Shown here: positions 44,231 to 53,142 of the stretch, piece by piece
How positions within the stretch are numbered: the stretch's first letter is position 1
Layout: every line of letters begins with the position of its first letter
Notes under the pieces: model-generated
Database searches by the model: none
Seen by the model: only the letters and a program-made list of their open reading frames with translations
What the model was told of the DNA's origin: nothing
Translations under genes and position numbers: made by a program
Assembly (NCBI RefSeq): GCF_002863565.1
Contig: NZ_PGUW01000019.1
Location: 1 to 64,000 of the forward strand
Length of the DNA stretch: 64,000 nucleotides
Source: Bacillus sp. V5-8f
GTDB lineage: Bacteria > Bacillota > Bacilli > Bacillales > DSM-1321
Direction of reading: 5' to 3'

Positions 44231-44998
44231 TTAACCTATCACAATGTTCATATCAAGCAAGTCGATTATTGTACGCCATTCACTAGACAGGATGGTGTCA
44301 GTCACTAGCGTCGTTGATTCCAAGAGTGGTGATATATGGGCAAATGTCGTTTTACCAAACTTCGAATGGTCAGCAAGTATGATCACTTCGTCCGCCCGTT
44401 CCATCATTTTTCGTGACAGACTCGCCCCATAAAGGTCATAATCCGTTAATCCATTATTTTTAGATATGCCCCCTGGGGCTATAAAAGCTTTGTTTGCTTT
44501 AATGTGCATCATTACCTTTTCGGCAATAGGCCCAGCTGTAAGCTTCTGGTCTCTGCCCATCTCTCCACCACTAAAAATTACTTTTCCTTCAAAGCCTTCA
44601 AGGCACATTATTAGAATATGAATCGATGATGTTACAACTGTAATATGTTTCTTTTGAGCCAAGTACGGAACCATATATGAAGTTGTTGTTCCATGACTAA
44701 TCATAATAATGTCCCCATCCTCAACCATCCCGGCTGCTGCTTTACAGATGCGACGTTTCCCATCCGCATTCACCATCAGTTTTTTCTCAAATGGAGGCTC
44801 AAGGTAACGCTCCCTTTGTTTAACAGCTCCTCCATGAACCTTTTTGAGTAAATGCTCTTTATCCATTCTGTTAAGATCGCGACGGATTGTTTCGCCTGAT
44901 ACACCAAGCAAATTGGTTAACTCTGTAATTCTAACCCGTTCATCCCGGTCCAAAATATCAACAATAACCCTTTTCCTTTCCTCATATGGAATTGACAT
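44231..44998 (-). CDS. DeoR-family regulator (copy 2)
   Basis: A 255-residue DeoR regulator, paralogue of the one at 27926-28702. Start at MSIPYEERKR with AGGTGA five bases upstream; a TTG start five codons earlier is possible. HTH region LLGVSGETIRRDLNRMDKE (about 22-40) then VHGGAVKQRE; effector domain with GTTTSYMVPYLAQKK, GGISKNNGLTDYDLYGASLS and DHSKFGKTTFAHIS. It is the first gene of the minus-strand BMC locus, 46 bases before the class III PLP enzyme gene. No EutV/EutW or EutR is found, so the two DeoR proteins are the only local regulators. Confidence 0.92.
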   Translation of the reverse strand: MSIPYEERKRVIVDILDRDERVRITELTNLLGVSGETIRRDLNRMDKEHLLKKVHGGAVKQRERYLEPPFEKKLMVNADGKRRICKAAAGMVEDGDIIMISHGTTTSYMVPYLAQKKHITVVTSSIHILIMCLEGFEGKVIFSGGEMGRDQKLTAGPIAEKVMMHIKANKAFIAPGGISKNNGLTDYDLYGASLSRKMMERADEVIILADHSKFGKTTFAHISPLLESTTLVTDTILSSEWRTIIDLLDMNIVIG

Positions 44999-45341
44999 CA
45001 GCTTCACCTGCAATTTTATTAAGGGAGTAACATAACACTTACTCTCTTTTCTGCAAACCTCGTACCAGGTAACTGTCAGTTACTTTTTCAAAATTCACAA
45101 AATACAACACGGTTTCTGAGGTTTCATTAGGAATTCTTGTTGATTTACTTTGATTTTATGTCCTATTCGAACTAGATATTCTGGAGTAGTGCTTCTTTTT
45201 GAAATATTTTGATAATAGGGGCTAGAGATAACAATACGGTTGTTGTCGGGGGTTATTTATTATTCCATCTTTCAAATATATTATGGAGGTAAAAAAATAG
45301 TGATTATAAAAAGGGGAATTTGATACTTGAATTGAGCTGTT
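44999..45341. promoter_or_regulatory. Upstream region of the BMC locus
   Basis: About 340 bases between the defence genes and the DeoR gene, with no gene recognised. On the minus strand TTGCAG, a 16-base spacer and TATGTT lie close to the DeoR start and could be its promoter. A TAACTGACAGTTA palindrome (about 45071-45083, plus strand TAACTGTCAGTTA) just upstream is a candidate operator. Confidence 0.5.
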
Positions 45342-45572
45342 TCAAAATCCTCTTAAAATGGTGAAAACCCATGGTGAAATTTTATCTCTCCATGGGTTTT
45401 TTAATGAGTTTAGTTTTCTGCCTAAATCAGGCGGTTCCTCTTCGACTAAAGAAGCGTGCTTATAACGCCAGTGAAACCACACTTCATTAATTAATCCAAT
45501 ACTTGCGTTGACCATCTTATTAAGCTTCACAATATCTTTAGGAGTGTGAACACTTCCGCTAAAATCCAGCAT
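45342..45572 (-). CDS. Small hypothetical ORF downstream of the McrC-like gene
   Basis: A frame of 76 codons from the first ATG (MLDFSGSVHTPKDIV) that is in fact open from just after the stop codons of the McrC-like gene (GRLSENVTLLQK before the Met). No ribosome binding site. It has a Trp-rich end (NEVWFHWRYKHASL, NPWRDKISPWVF). A terminator hairpin overlaps its last codons. It may be a remnant or a small accessory of the restriction genes; function is unknown. Confidence 0.25.
   Translation of the reverse strand: MLDFSGSVHTPKDIVKLNKMVNASIGLINEVWFHWRYKHASLVEEEPPDLGRKLNSLKNPWRDKISPWVFTILRGF
45363..45402. terminator. Terminator of the McrBC-like operon
   Basis: AAACCCATGG and CCATGGGTTT arms around a 15-base loop, T-run on the plus strand and A/T-rich on the other side; likely ends minus-strand transcription of the defence operon. 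Confidence 0.6.
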
Positions 45573-45611
45573 CTTTTGAAGCAGCGTGACGTTCTCACTT
45601 AATCTGCCTTA

Positions 45612-48080
45612 TCAAAGAAATGATAGAATCTTCTTAAACACTAAAGAAGGCTGGCTCACTAACAAATCTAAGGGCATCTTTTCTTCCGTATCTTCTTTTA
45701 TCAAGTGGATAACATCATTATTTCTATCAATTTGAATCTTGATATTTACAAAAGAGAACTGTTCAACCATAGAGGCTTGATCAATTGTTGCATGATCTAA
45801 TCCGATCTCTACCTTGTCCGATATTCTTCTCAACATCCGCCATAGAGTGGTTTCTTCTCGAGTTTTCATGTATAGTTCTGGTAACTCTTCGGCGTCCTTT
45901 AGCAATGAGAAAGTGGTCATCATATAAGTAGCGATGCCGTAGTGTACTGGTTTAATCAATTTCATATTCGTCCATACATCAACGCTAAAGCGAATATATT
46001 CTTCTTCCTCTCGTCTTACTGTACTAACGTAATTTACCTTGCCATATTCAGAAATACCGTTCGGCAAGCCTATCCCCGCTTTAGCATATAAGGCAATATA
46101 CTTAGCTTCCTGCCAACCTTTTTTCAACTGCTTGACCGGGATCTCGTAATATCCATTTTGTATAAATCCTTTATACTGTTCAAAATCAGCTACAAGGCCT
46201 ACGAGTACTTTTTCTTCTAAACTTGAGTTCCATGCTTCCTTTGTGCCCCTAGGGAGTATACCTTCCTTTTGAATCTCTTCTGGACTTTTCTCTATTAATC
46301 TTTCAACAAATTGTTCAACTAGAGCCGTCGCGTTAGGTAAAAAAGGCAATCCCCCTATGTTTACTTTATCAATACTTTGATAAAAATGATGCTGCACGTA
46401 ATCTGTTTCATCATACCAAGGGAATAACACATAAGCGCCAAAAGCTGTTCGTTCATATGGTCCTTCATTCATAACAACGAGTGAATCCCTATAACGATGC
46501 ATAGTATTGATGTCCTCTTCTAAAGGGCCAGCCTTTTTATATCGCTTGTTGTAATAGCTTCCTTCCTGGGCATAATCAATCCGATACTTAGCATCAAAAA
46601 CGTAATTATACTTGTGATCCCTACCCTTTTTTTCAATGGTGAGCATGGTATCCGGTTTTTGTGAAATGGTAGGAAGATGATTTTCTAGTTTTTGATACGT
46701 AAGAATAATTTTTTCCCTAGTAACTGAATGAACAAAAATTCTCTGCGCGGATCGATTTGCCTCTAGGTTAACAAATAAACCATCTCTACTAACCTGTACA
46801 ACGTTCTGGCTGATTTGTTCATACTTGGTATGTAAGATTTGCCCCAGCTTTAAGAATGTCCAGTATTCATATAATGTCGCCACATCCTTAACCGACATTT
46901 GATAGATCTTACCTTGCAGCATTAACCCTTTAGAAATGGTTAAGAATATTTGAAAGGCATCTCTATAACCTGGAGCCATTTGTAAAACTAGACTCATGAC
47001 TGATCGATCAAGCCTGCCAATGTCTCTCCAGAACGGATTCTTCAATTTGGACACCAGTTTTTTTTTCATATCGGTTATTCTTTCAACCAACTCTGGGTCA
47101 GGTTGTTCAGTCCACCGTTTTGTTTGGTTAAAGACTGTGTCTAACAGGTCATCAAGCTTATCAATCAGTCGGTTCATGATGTACTTCACGTAACGGTTCT
47201 CATAGGTGTCATACACTAATTCTTTCTTCGCCTTTAACCCAGTGATTGGCATGAAATCTCTATCTTCAATGTTGATCCCACGATCTACTTCTACTAGAAG
47301 CTGTGTTCGCTTCTGTAAATATTTTCGTGTAGTTGTATCTGTTTTACTTAACTGATCGCCTCTTGCTCTTATGTATGTTTTTTCTAGGCGGTGATGAGGC
47401 TGTCTTTCAATACGTGTGATAGCCTGAAGAAACTGATTAAAATGCTTAGTGATTAAACGATAAAATTCCGTTCGACTGGGCTTTCCATCTAATTTTATAC
47501 TTGCCCCTAAATAAGTCTTCTTAATAAAATGGAAAGCCAAGTTATAAATTTCCTCGTTTACTTCTTCTAATAACCGTTGATAATCTTTCTTATAATCTAG
47601 TTTCGTGGGGAAAATTTCTAACGTTACCTCTAGAAGCGTGTCCTTCCCTGATTGAATTTCAAAGGTTGTTAAGCCAACCTCATTTTGAAATTGTAAATTC
47701 CCCATTAACATTCGGGTCCCTGCCAACTGAACCATTGAGATCGCTTGTCTCAATAAGGGATGTTCATGATAGAAATAAAGCTCTTTATCTTTTTCCTTTG
47801 GCATAACAATAACTTGATAGTTTCCATTTTCGAAAAAGATCGGGCGTAATTTCTCAGATGTTGATAATTCTTGAGCCTCAATATCATAAACTTGTATACT
47901 TCCAAGACCACTACCCTTGACTGAAAAACCCATCACATCATGGTAGTCCATGGCTCGATATTGCTTTAGGCCCTCATACCTATGATGAAATGGCTTCCCT
48001 TTTATCACTAATGAGAAATCATTGTGTTCAATAAGGACTAGCTCTACATCTTCACGAGATCCAGAAGGAAGTAAAGCCAT
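45612..48080 (-). CDS. McrC-like nuclease subunit (DUF2357/PD-(D/E)XK)
   Basis: An 822-residue protein of the DUF2357/DUF524 type found beside McrB-like AAA+ genes. The N-terminal half is all-beta then helical (DUF2357-like); a PD-(D/E)XK nuclease core is suggested by the segment DKHKYNYVFDAKYRIDYA-like (KYNYVFDAKYRIDY, about residues 485-500), with the Asp and the Glu/Lys pair as DAK. Its start overlaps the end of the AAA+ gene by 29 bases, so translation is coupled. Acts with the AAA+ partner as a modification-dependent restriction system (McrBC-like), probably cutting methylated or otherwise modified foreign DNA. Specificity unknown. Confidence 0.8.
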   Translation of the reverse strand: MALLPSGSREDVELVLIEHNDFSLVIKGKPFHHRYEGLKQYRAMDYHDVMGFSVKGSGLGSIQVYDIEAQELSTSEKLRPIFFENGNYQVIVMPKEKDKELYFYHEHPLLRQAISMVQLAGTRMLMGNLQFQNEVGLTTFEIQSGKDTLLEVTLEIFPTKLDYKKDYQRLLEEVNEEIYNLAFHFIKKTYLGASIKLDGKPSRTEFYRLITKHFNQFLQAITRIERQPHHRLEKTYIRARGDQLSKTDTTTRKYLQKRTQLLVEVDRGINIEDRDFMPITGLKAKKELVYDTYENRYVKYIMNRLIDKLDDLLDTVFNQTKRWTEQPDPELVERITDMKKKLVSKLKNPFWRDIGRLDRSVMSLVLQMAPGYRDAFQIFLTISKGLMLQGKIYQMSVKDVATLYEYWTFLKLGQILHTKYEQISQNVVQVSRDGLFVNLEANRSAQRIFVHSVTREKIILTYQKLENHLPTISQKPDTMLTIEKKGRDHKYNYVFDAKYRIDYAQEGSYYNKRYKKAGPLEEDINTMHRYRDSLVVMNEGPYERTAFGAYVLFPWYDETDYVQHHFYQSIDKVNIGGLPFLPNATALVEQFVERLIEKSPEEIQKEGILPRGTKEAWNSSLEEKVLVGLVADFEQYKGFIQNGYYEIPVKQLKKGWQEAKYIALYAKAGIGLPNGISEYGKVNYVSTVRREEEEYIRFSVDVWTNMKLIKPVHYGIATYMMTTFSLLKDAEELPELYMKTREETTLWRMLRRISDKVEIGLDHATIDQASMVEQFSFVNIKIQIDRNNDVIHLIKEDTEEKMPLDLLVSQPSLVFKKILSFL

Positions 48081-50619
48081 CGTCCCTCAACCTCCTAAGC
48101 ATCTCAACTACTTTTGCTGCACTAATTGGATATTTCGCAGCTTTAAAATCCAGCTCCAAATCGTCACTTTCCTCGAGAAATTCTTTTCCCGTAAACAATC
48201 GATAAAGTCCCATTAACAGCCTCTCTACTCTCGAATCACTTCCGGAAACACGAGGAAGAATTTTTTGTAAGATACAATAATCAAACGCTTGGTCATAGTC
48301 CAACAAATCACTAGCCTCGTTATAGGCCAAATAAAAGCAAATCTCATCTCGAACACGATAACCGATATGTGCATTAATGAGCTGTAATGATTGATTAATA
48401 AATTCCAACTCTGATGTCGTTTTTAACACCAGGTCTTTATTCTTTTGATAAAGATCTTTTAAATGTAAAAACTCAGAATGAAATTTCTTATCCGAAACAC
48501 TAATAGGTTCTACTTCCTCAAGCTCTTCTAAAAACGATACATTCGATAACTCGACCCGATTAAATTCAATGGTATTGGCGCGATCCAATACCTTCTTACT
48601 AAACGGATGTGTCGTTTCATCCATATTAACTGTACCGATAATATATAAATTTGTAGGAAGTTTTATATCACTCCCCGCCACTTCTGTAGACAACAAGTTG
48701 GATGTAACCATTCTTCCATCCTGCCACTTTCTACTTTCCATAACACTTAAGATATCGCTAAAGTAATGCTCCACCCTTGCTAAATTCATCTCATCCAGCA
48801 GTACAAAATACGGCAAATCAGGGTTGCCTTCCGCTCTTTGTATAATCTTGGTCAATTGACCTTCTTTAAAATCCCCTTTTATATCAACGTACCCAAGCAA
48901 ATCCGAACCATCGTTCCAATCTGGACGAATTGGAATTAAAGTAAATTGTCCATTTTCTTCCGTAGCGCCTACACTTTCCGCAAACCACTGAACAATCTTC
49001 GTTTTTCCTGTACCTGAAATACCAGACAGGATTACAAAGGGTTTGGTTTTAAGGGAGAGGAATAAGTTGATAACTTCTTCCCTTGTGTAGAAAAAACCTT
49101 TACTTTTTATAAAGGAATGAATATGATCTATTAATTCCTGATTATTTTGAAAGAATTCTTTTTCCTCTAAGATCATACTATTGCCATGAACTGGTTTATA
49201 TTGGTTTGTTTTTAATTCAATAAATTCCTCATAGTAAACGATCATTAGTGATAAATCATGTATAATTTCCTCTTGTGAAGGTAGTTTACTTAAGTCATAT
49301 TCAATATAAGCAGCGGTAGATGTTGCATATTGCTTAGCTCGATTACTGTCTCCCAAATAAATGTTATCATCCCGTTTTACTTGCTGCTCCATCTTAATTT
49401 CGTTTCGAATCTCTTGCTTAATACGAAGCATATCTTCTTTTGAAGTTTCCGTGACTCCCTGTGCAAAAGATAAATAGAGTCGTTTCATATCTTCACTAAA
49501 TAAATAAACGAGATAATATCCTTTTTGGGTTGAGTTTGTCACTTCTTTATTTAAAATAGAAATCCACGGTACTGAGGTCCAATTTCCTTTTCCGGCAGAT
49601 GCCGCAACTAGATAATTGGTGTTATTTAAAACTGATAATCTACCAAATTCGTTTGGAACGTCATGTCTAATAAAGCTAGCTAATGGATTCCCTCCAAACT
49701 CTTGTCTTCTTGAGTCTAAGTATTCATTTGCTATTTTTAATAGGTATTCTCTAATTTGAGTTTCCACTTTTTGCACCTTTCCAGACAAGTTAAGATCTAT
49801 GGGTGTCCAATCTGAATCTATGAGCTGTAGATCTTCAAGCCAAGTTAATAAATTTAATGTTCTCTGTTTTGCAACAGATTCAACCATCAAATTGTCACCC
49901 ATTGAATTACGTACTATCAACATGCCCAATTCCTCAAGGGCCCTCCTTTTTTCAGACTTCGAAAAATCTTTGAGAATGGACAAACAAGTGAGTGTTATTT
50001 GAAAATATTGGTGGTTTTGTACTAAATTCTGAATCATCTGTTTCTTATTATCTATTTGGAGGAAAAGTTGTAATACATCTTGGTTTATGTCGTTATTTTT
50101 ATTTAATACCCCGATAATCCTCAAATCCTGACGACTATTCGATTTAACTTTGTAAAGATCAGCATTGACTTGTTTACTTAAATGTTTTGGATCGTATGTC
50201 CCTAATATAACGTCCTCCAGAAATTGGATTACTTTGTCCAGTTTTTCACATGGTAAATCATCAGTCTTAAATTCCTTTAACTTTACCGCCATAGATCCAT
50301 CCACATTCACTACTTCTACAAACGGAAGCTTAGAAATCATAGCCATTAAAAATGAAGAACGTCCACGTGTTTTAATAAATTCATTAGCAGTAGCGGTTCT
50401 TGCTATCGTGAATTCCTTCCAAGCCTGTTCAATGAAATCAAAAGAGATATGTTCAAAGGGGTTGTCCTTCGTTCCATTCTTAAATTTCTCGCGTGAAGAA
50501 TGCGTTTCAACATATATTCCATTATGGTCTTTTTTTGTAATAAAATTTGATTTACCGGTACTTAAAGTAGTGACTTCAGATATATTTTCTGCTAGCTTAC
50601 CCAGCATTTTTTCGAGCAT
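48052..50619 (-). CDS. McrB-like AAA+ NTPase with MrcB_N DNA-binding domain
   Basis: An 855-residue protein. Residues about 295-480 match the MrcB N-terminal (DUF3578) DNA-reading domain: FIRHDVPNEFGRLSVLNNT, VPWISILNKEVTNSTQKGYY. The AAA+ module follows: Walker A SGISGTGKTK (about 533-542), Walker B YFVLLDEMNLARVEHYF and the sensor GTVNMDETTHPFSKKVLDR. The first 290 residues form an extra helical domain of unknown role. It translocates or remodels DNA with its nuclease partner encoded next. Minus strand, two-gene operon. The canonical McrB MNTADRS is NMDET here, a variant seen in MoxR/McrB relatives. Confidence 0.85.
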   Translation of the reverse strand: MLEKMLGKLAENISEVTTLSTGKSNFITKKDHNGIYVETHSSREKFKNGTKDNPFEHISFDFIEQAWKEFTIARTATANEFIKTRGRSSFLMAMISKLPFVEVVNVDGSMAVKLKEFKTDDLPCEKLDKVIQFLEDVILGTYDPKHLSKQVNADLYKVKSNSRQDLRIIGVLNKNNDINQDVLQLFLQIDNKKQMIQNLVQNHQYFQITLTCLSILKDFSKSEKRRALEELGMLIVRNSMGDNLMVESVAKQRTLNLLTWLEDLQLIDSDWTPIDLNLSGKVQKVETQIREYLLKIANEYLDSRRQEFGGNPLASFIRHDVPNEFGRLSVLNNTNYLVAASAGKGNWTSVPWISILNKEVTNSTQKGYYLVYLFSEDMKRLYLSFAQGVTETSKEDMLRIKQEIRNEIKMEQQVKRDDNIYLGDSNRAKQYATSTAAYIEYDLSKLPSQEEIIHDLSLMIVYYEEFIELKTNQYKPVHGNSMILEEKEFFQNNQELIDHIHSFIKSKGFFYTREEVINLFLSLKTKPFVILSGISGTGKTKIVQWFAESVGATEENGQFTLIPIRPDWNDGSDLLGYVDIKGDFKEGQLTKIIQRAEGNPDLPYFVLLDEMNLARVEHYFSDILSVMESRKWQDGRMVTSNLLSTEVAGSDIKLPTNLYIIGTVNMDETTHPFSKKVLDRANTIEFNRVELSNVSFLEELEEVEPISVSDKKFHSEFLHLKDLYQKNKDLVLKTTSELEFINQSLQLINAHIGYRVRDEICFYLAYNEASDLLDYDQAFDYCILQKILPRVSGSDSRVERLLMGLYRLFTGKEFLEESDDLELDFKAAKYPISAAKVVEMLRRLRDDGFTSFWIS

Positions 50620-51085
50620 AACAATTCCCCCAAATGAATTACACTTGATGTAAACTACAAAATATCTAGTACGTATTATCTATATAAAATTCCAATTGTT
50701 CACCTATTCCTTTACTGAGAAGAGGCACATTACATATGATACCGTTTCGTTCAAACTCAGGTATCAAAACTAACGATATTTAACTTTTCCCTCATTAAAT
50801 TTAAATACCTTCAGTCTCGAAAAAATCTGTTTTTACAATAAATTGGAATACTTTCATGTAATCTTTTTTTCGTGGCACAACCATTCATTTTATTATAGGT
50901 TTTTACTATTAAAATTAATAGAAGCTTTATAGCTATCATTTCAGATACTATAACTGCATTTTGATAAATTGAATACAATGTCATTTAGAAACAAGGGTAA
51001 CCCTTCCAAATTCATGCTGAAATAGGAATCAATTTTGAATTTACGTTATACTTGTTAAGAAGAAATTAAAAAGGATGGATAAGAA
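50620..51085. promoter_or_regulatory. Divergent intergenic region of the defence island
   Basis: AT-rich stretch of 466 bases between the minus-strand McrBC-like operon and the plus-strand GmrSD-like gene; it must hold both promoters. TATACT at 51047 is a candidate -10 for the plus-strand gene. No gene recognised. Confidence 0.5.
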
Positions 51086-52882
51086 TTGTCTAATTACAAT
51101 GTAAACAATAGTACAGTTGAGTCAATCATTAGTTGGATAAAGAATAAAATGATTGCCATCCCGGAAATTCAGAGACCCTTTGTGTGGGATGCTTCTAAAG
51201 TAAGAGATTTAATGGATTCTCTTTATAAAAATTACCCTGTAGGTTATATCATTACCTGGCAAAACCCAGATACGAAACTTAAAGATGGTTCTATATCTAT
51301 GGGGAAGAAAATACTAATTGACGGACAACAACGTATTACCGCATTGACTGCAGCCATAACTGGGGAAGAAGTAGTTGATTCCAATTACAAAAAGAAGAAA
51401 ATCCGAATCGCTTTTAACCCTATAGAAGAAAAATTTGAAGTAACAAACCCTGCGATTTTAAAAAATTCCAGATGGATCCCAGACATTGCAAATGTATTTG
51501 CTCCTGATTTTGATTCATTTAGTTTCATAAATGACTATTGTAATAGAAATACTGATATAACTCCTAATGATATGAACAAAGTTCTCCAGAAGTTAATGCA
51601 AATTAAATATAGTAGTATAGGTATGATCGAGTTGTCACATAACCTGGACATCGAAACAGTAACAGAGATTTTTATTAGAATAAATTCTGCAGGTGTAGTC
51701 TTGAGCCAAGCTGACTTTGCAATGTCGAAGATTACCGTAAATGAATTGTACGAAGGCCCAATTATCCGAAAGACAATTGATTATTTTTGCCATATGATAA
51801 AAAATCCATCTGATTATTCTCATATCGAAAATAATGACGGTGAGTTTGCTTCAACAGAAAGTTTTCAAAAAATAAAATGGGTAAAAGATTATCATGTATC
51901 CATCTATGAGCCTAGTTATTCTGATTTATTAAGAGTTGCATTTACTTACAAATTTTTAAGAGGAAAGATTGCGAACTTAGTAAGTCTACTGTCTGGACGT
52001 GATTTCGAAACACGTGAATACAAAGAAGAAATAGTTGAATCTTCATTCAGGAGTTTAAAGGAAGGCGTATTGGAGTTCATAAATGAAACAAACTTCAAGC
52101 GGTTTGTAATGATTGTTAAATCTGCAGGTATCATAACACCCAAATTGATCCGTTCTAAGAATGCCCTAAACTTTGCTTATACTCTGTTTCTATTACTTAG
52201 AGAGAAAAATATTGATGGTAGTGAAATTAATCGAATTGTCCGAAAATGGCTGGTTCTATCAGTACTAACAGAACGTTATTCAGGCTCCCCTGAAACCATG
52301 TTTGAATTTGACATTCGCCGATTTAATCTTGCAGATACACCTGATAAATACCTCAACAGTGTTGAAGCCGGAGAGCTTTCGGATGCCTACTGGAATAATA
52401 TCCTGGTTACAAACTTGGATACATCCGTCACAAGCAGCCCTTATTTCAATCTGTTCATTATGGCACAAATTTATGATAAAGATCATGCATTTTTGTCAAA
52501 ATCGATTACAGTGAGCAATCTGATCGAAGAACGAGGAGATGTGCATCACATTTTCCCTAAAAAATACCTGCAAAAAAACGGAATAAACAATCGGGGAAAA
52601 TATAATCAAATTGCTAACTACGTTTACACCGAACAAATTGTCAATCTTGCTATAAAGGATAAAGCTCCTTCTGAATATATGGAGATGGTAAAAAAGCAAA
52701 CCAGTGGTGAAAAAAATGTTATTGGTGAAATTACACACCCTGCTGAACTGGAATATAACATGGAAATGAACTGTGTCCCACAATCATTATTTAATTTAGA
52801 TCATTCCAACTATGAAGAATTCTTAATTGAACGCCGACAGCTTATGGCTAACAAGATTCGTAAGTTTTATGAAAAGTTATAA
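51086..52882 (+). CDS. GmrSD-like DUF262/HNH (DUF1524) restriction protein
   Basis: A 598-residue protein. The N-terminal DUF262 (ParB/sulfiredoxin-like NTPase) domain has IPEIQRPFVWDASKVRDLMDS and the signature IDGQQRITAL (about residues 78-87). The C-terminal DUF1524 His-Me (HNH-like) nuclease is marked by DVHHIFPKKYLQ (catalytic HH near 486-487) and NQIANYVYTEQIVNLAI. Single-chain GmrS+GmrD fusions act as type IV enzymes that cut glucosylated-hydroxymethylcytosine or other modified phage DNA. TTG start with AAGGATGG seven bases upstream. Divergent from the McrBC-like operon, and followed by a strong terminator. Confidence 0.85.
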   Translation: MSNYNVNNSTVESIISWIKNKMIAIPEIQRPFVWDASKVRDLMDSLYKNYPVGYIITWQNPDTKLKDGSISMGKKILIDGQQRITALTAAITGEEVVDSNYKKKKIRIAFNPIEEKFEVTNPAILKNSRWIPDIANVFAPDFDSFSFINDYCNRNTDITPNDMNKVLQKLMQIKYSSIGMIELSHNLDIETVTEIFIRINSAGVVLSQADFAMSKITVNELYEGPIIRKTIDYFCHMIKNPSDYSHIENNDGEFASTESFQKIKWVKDYHVSIYEPSYSDLLRVAFTYKFLRGKIANLVSLLSGRDFETREYKEEIVESSFRSLKEGVLEFINETNFKRFVMIVKSAGIITPKLIRSKNALNFAYTLFLLLREKNIDGSEINRIVRKWLVLSVLTERYSGSPETMFEFDIRRFNLADTPDKYLNSVEAGELSDAYWNNILVTNLDTSVTSSPYFNLFIMAQIYDKDHAFLSKSITVSNLIEERGDVHHIFPKKYLQKNGINNRGKYNQIANYVYTEQIVNLAIKDKAPSEYMEMVKKQTSGEKNVIGEITHPAELEYNMEMNCVPQSLFNLDHSNYEEFLIERRQLMANKIRKFYEKL

Positions 52883-52901
52883 GTCAAATAACTAAAAACA
52901 T

Positions 52902-52940
52902 ATAAATAACCGGTGTATAAATGTACCGGTTATTTATTTT
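52902..52940. terminator. Terminator of the GmrSD-like gene
   Basis: AAATAACCGGT and ACCGGTTATTT, an 11-pair perfect stem flanked by A/T runs on both sides; bidirectional. Confidence 0.85.
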
Positions 52941-53142
52941 ATGTTACGATTATTGGGTGCTGTTTATTTCAAGGAGTGATAATAACCAAATAAAAACGTA
53001 CGACCCAATATTCAAACAAGCCGCTATGTAACAAAAAACAATTACTTCCACTTATGCTACTAGAAATCTCAGTGAAGTCTCGCACGATGCACCTCATCCA
53101 ATCCAGAATCACTTTAAATATGTAACTAAATTGTATAAATTT

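Noticed and set aside
27926-45341. Cobalamin riboswitch or EutVW antitermination hairpins
   Set aside because: I looked in the gaps of the BMC locus for a B12-box or paired hexaloop hairpins and saw none; DeoR-type control seems to replace them.
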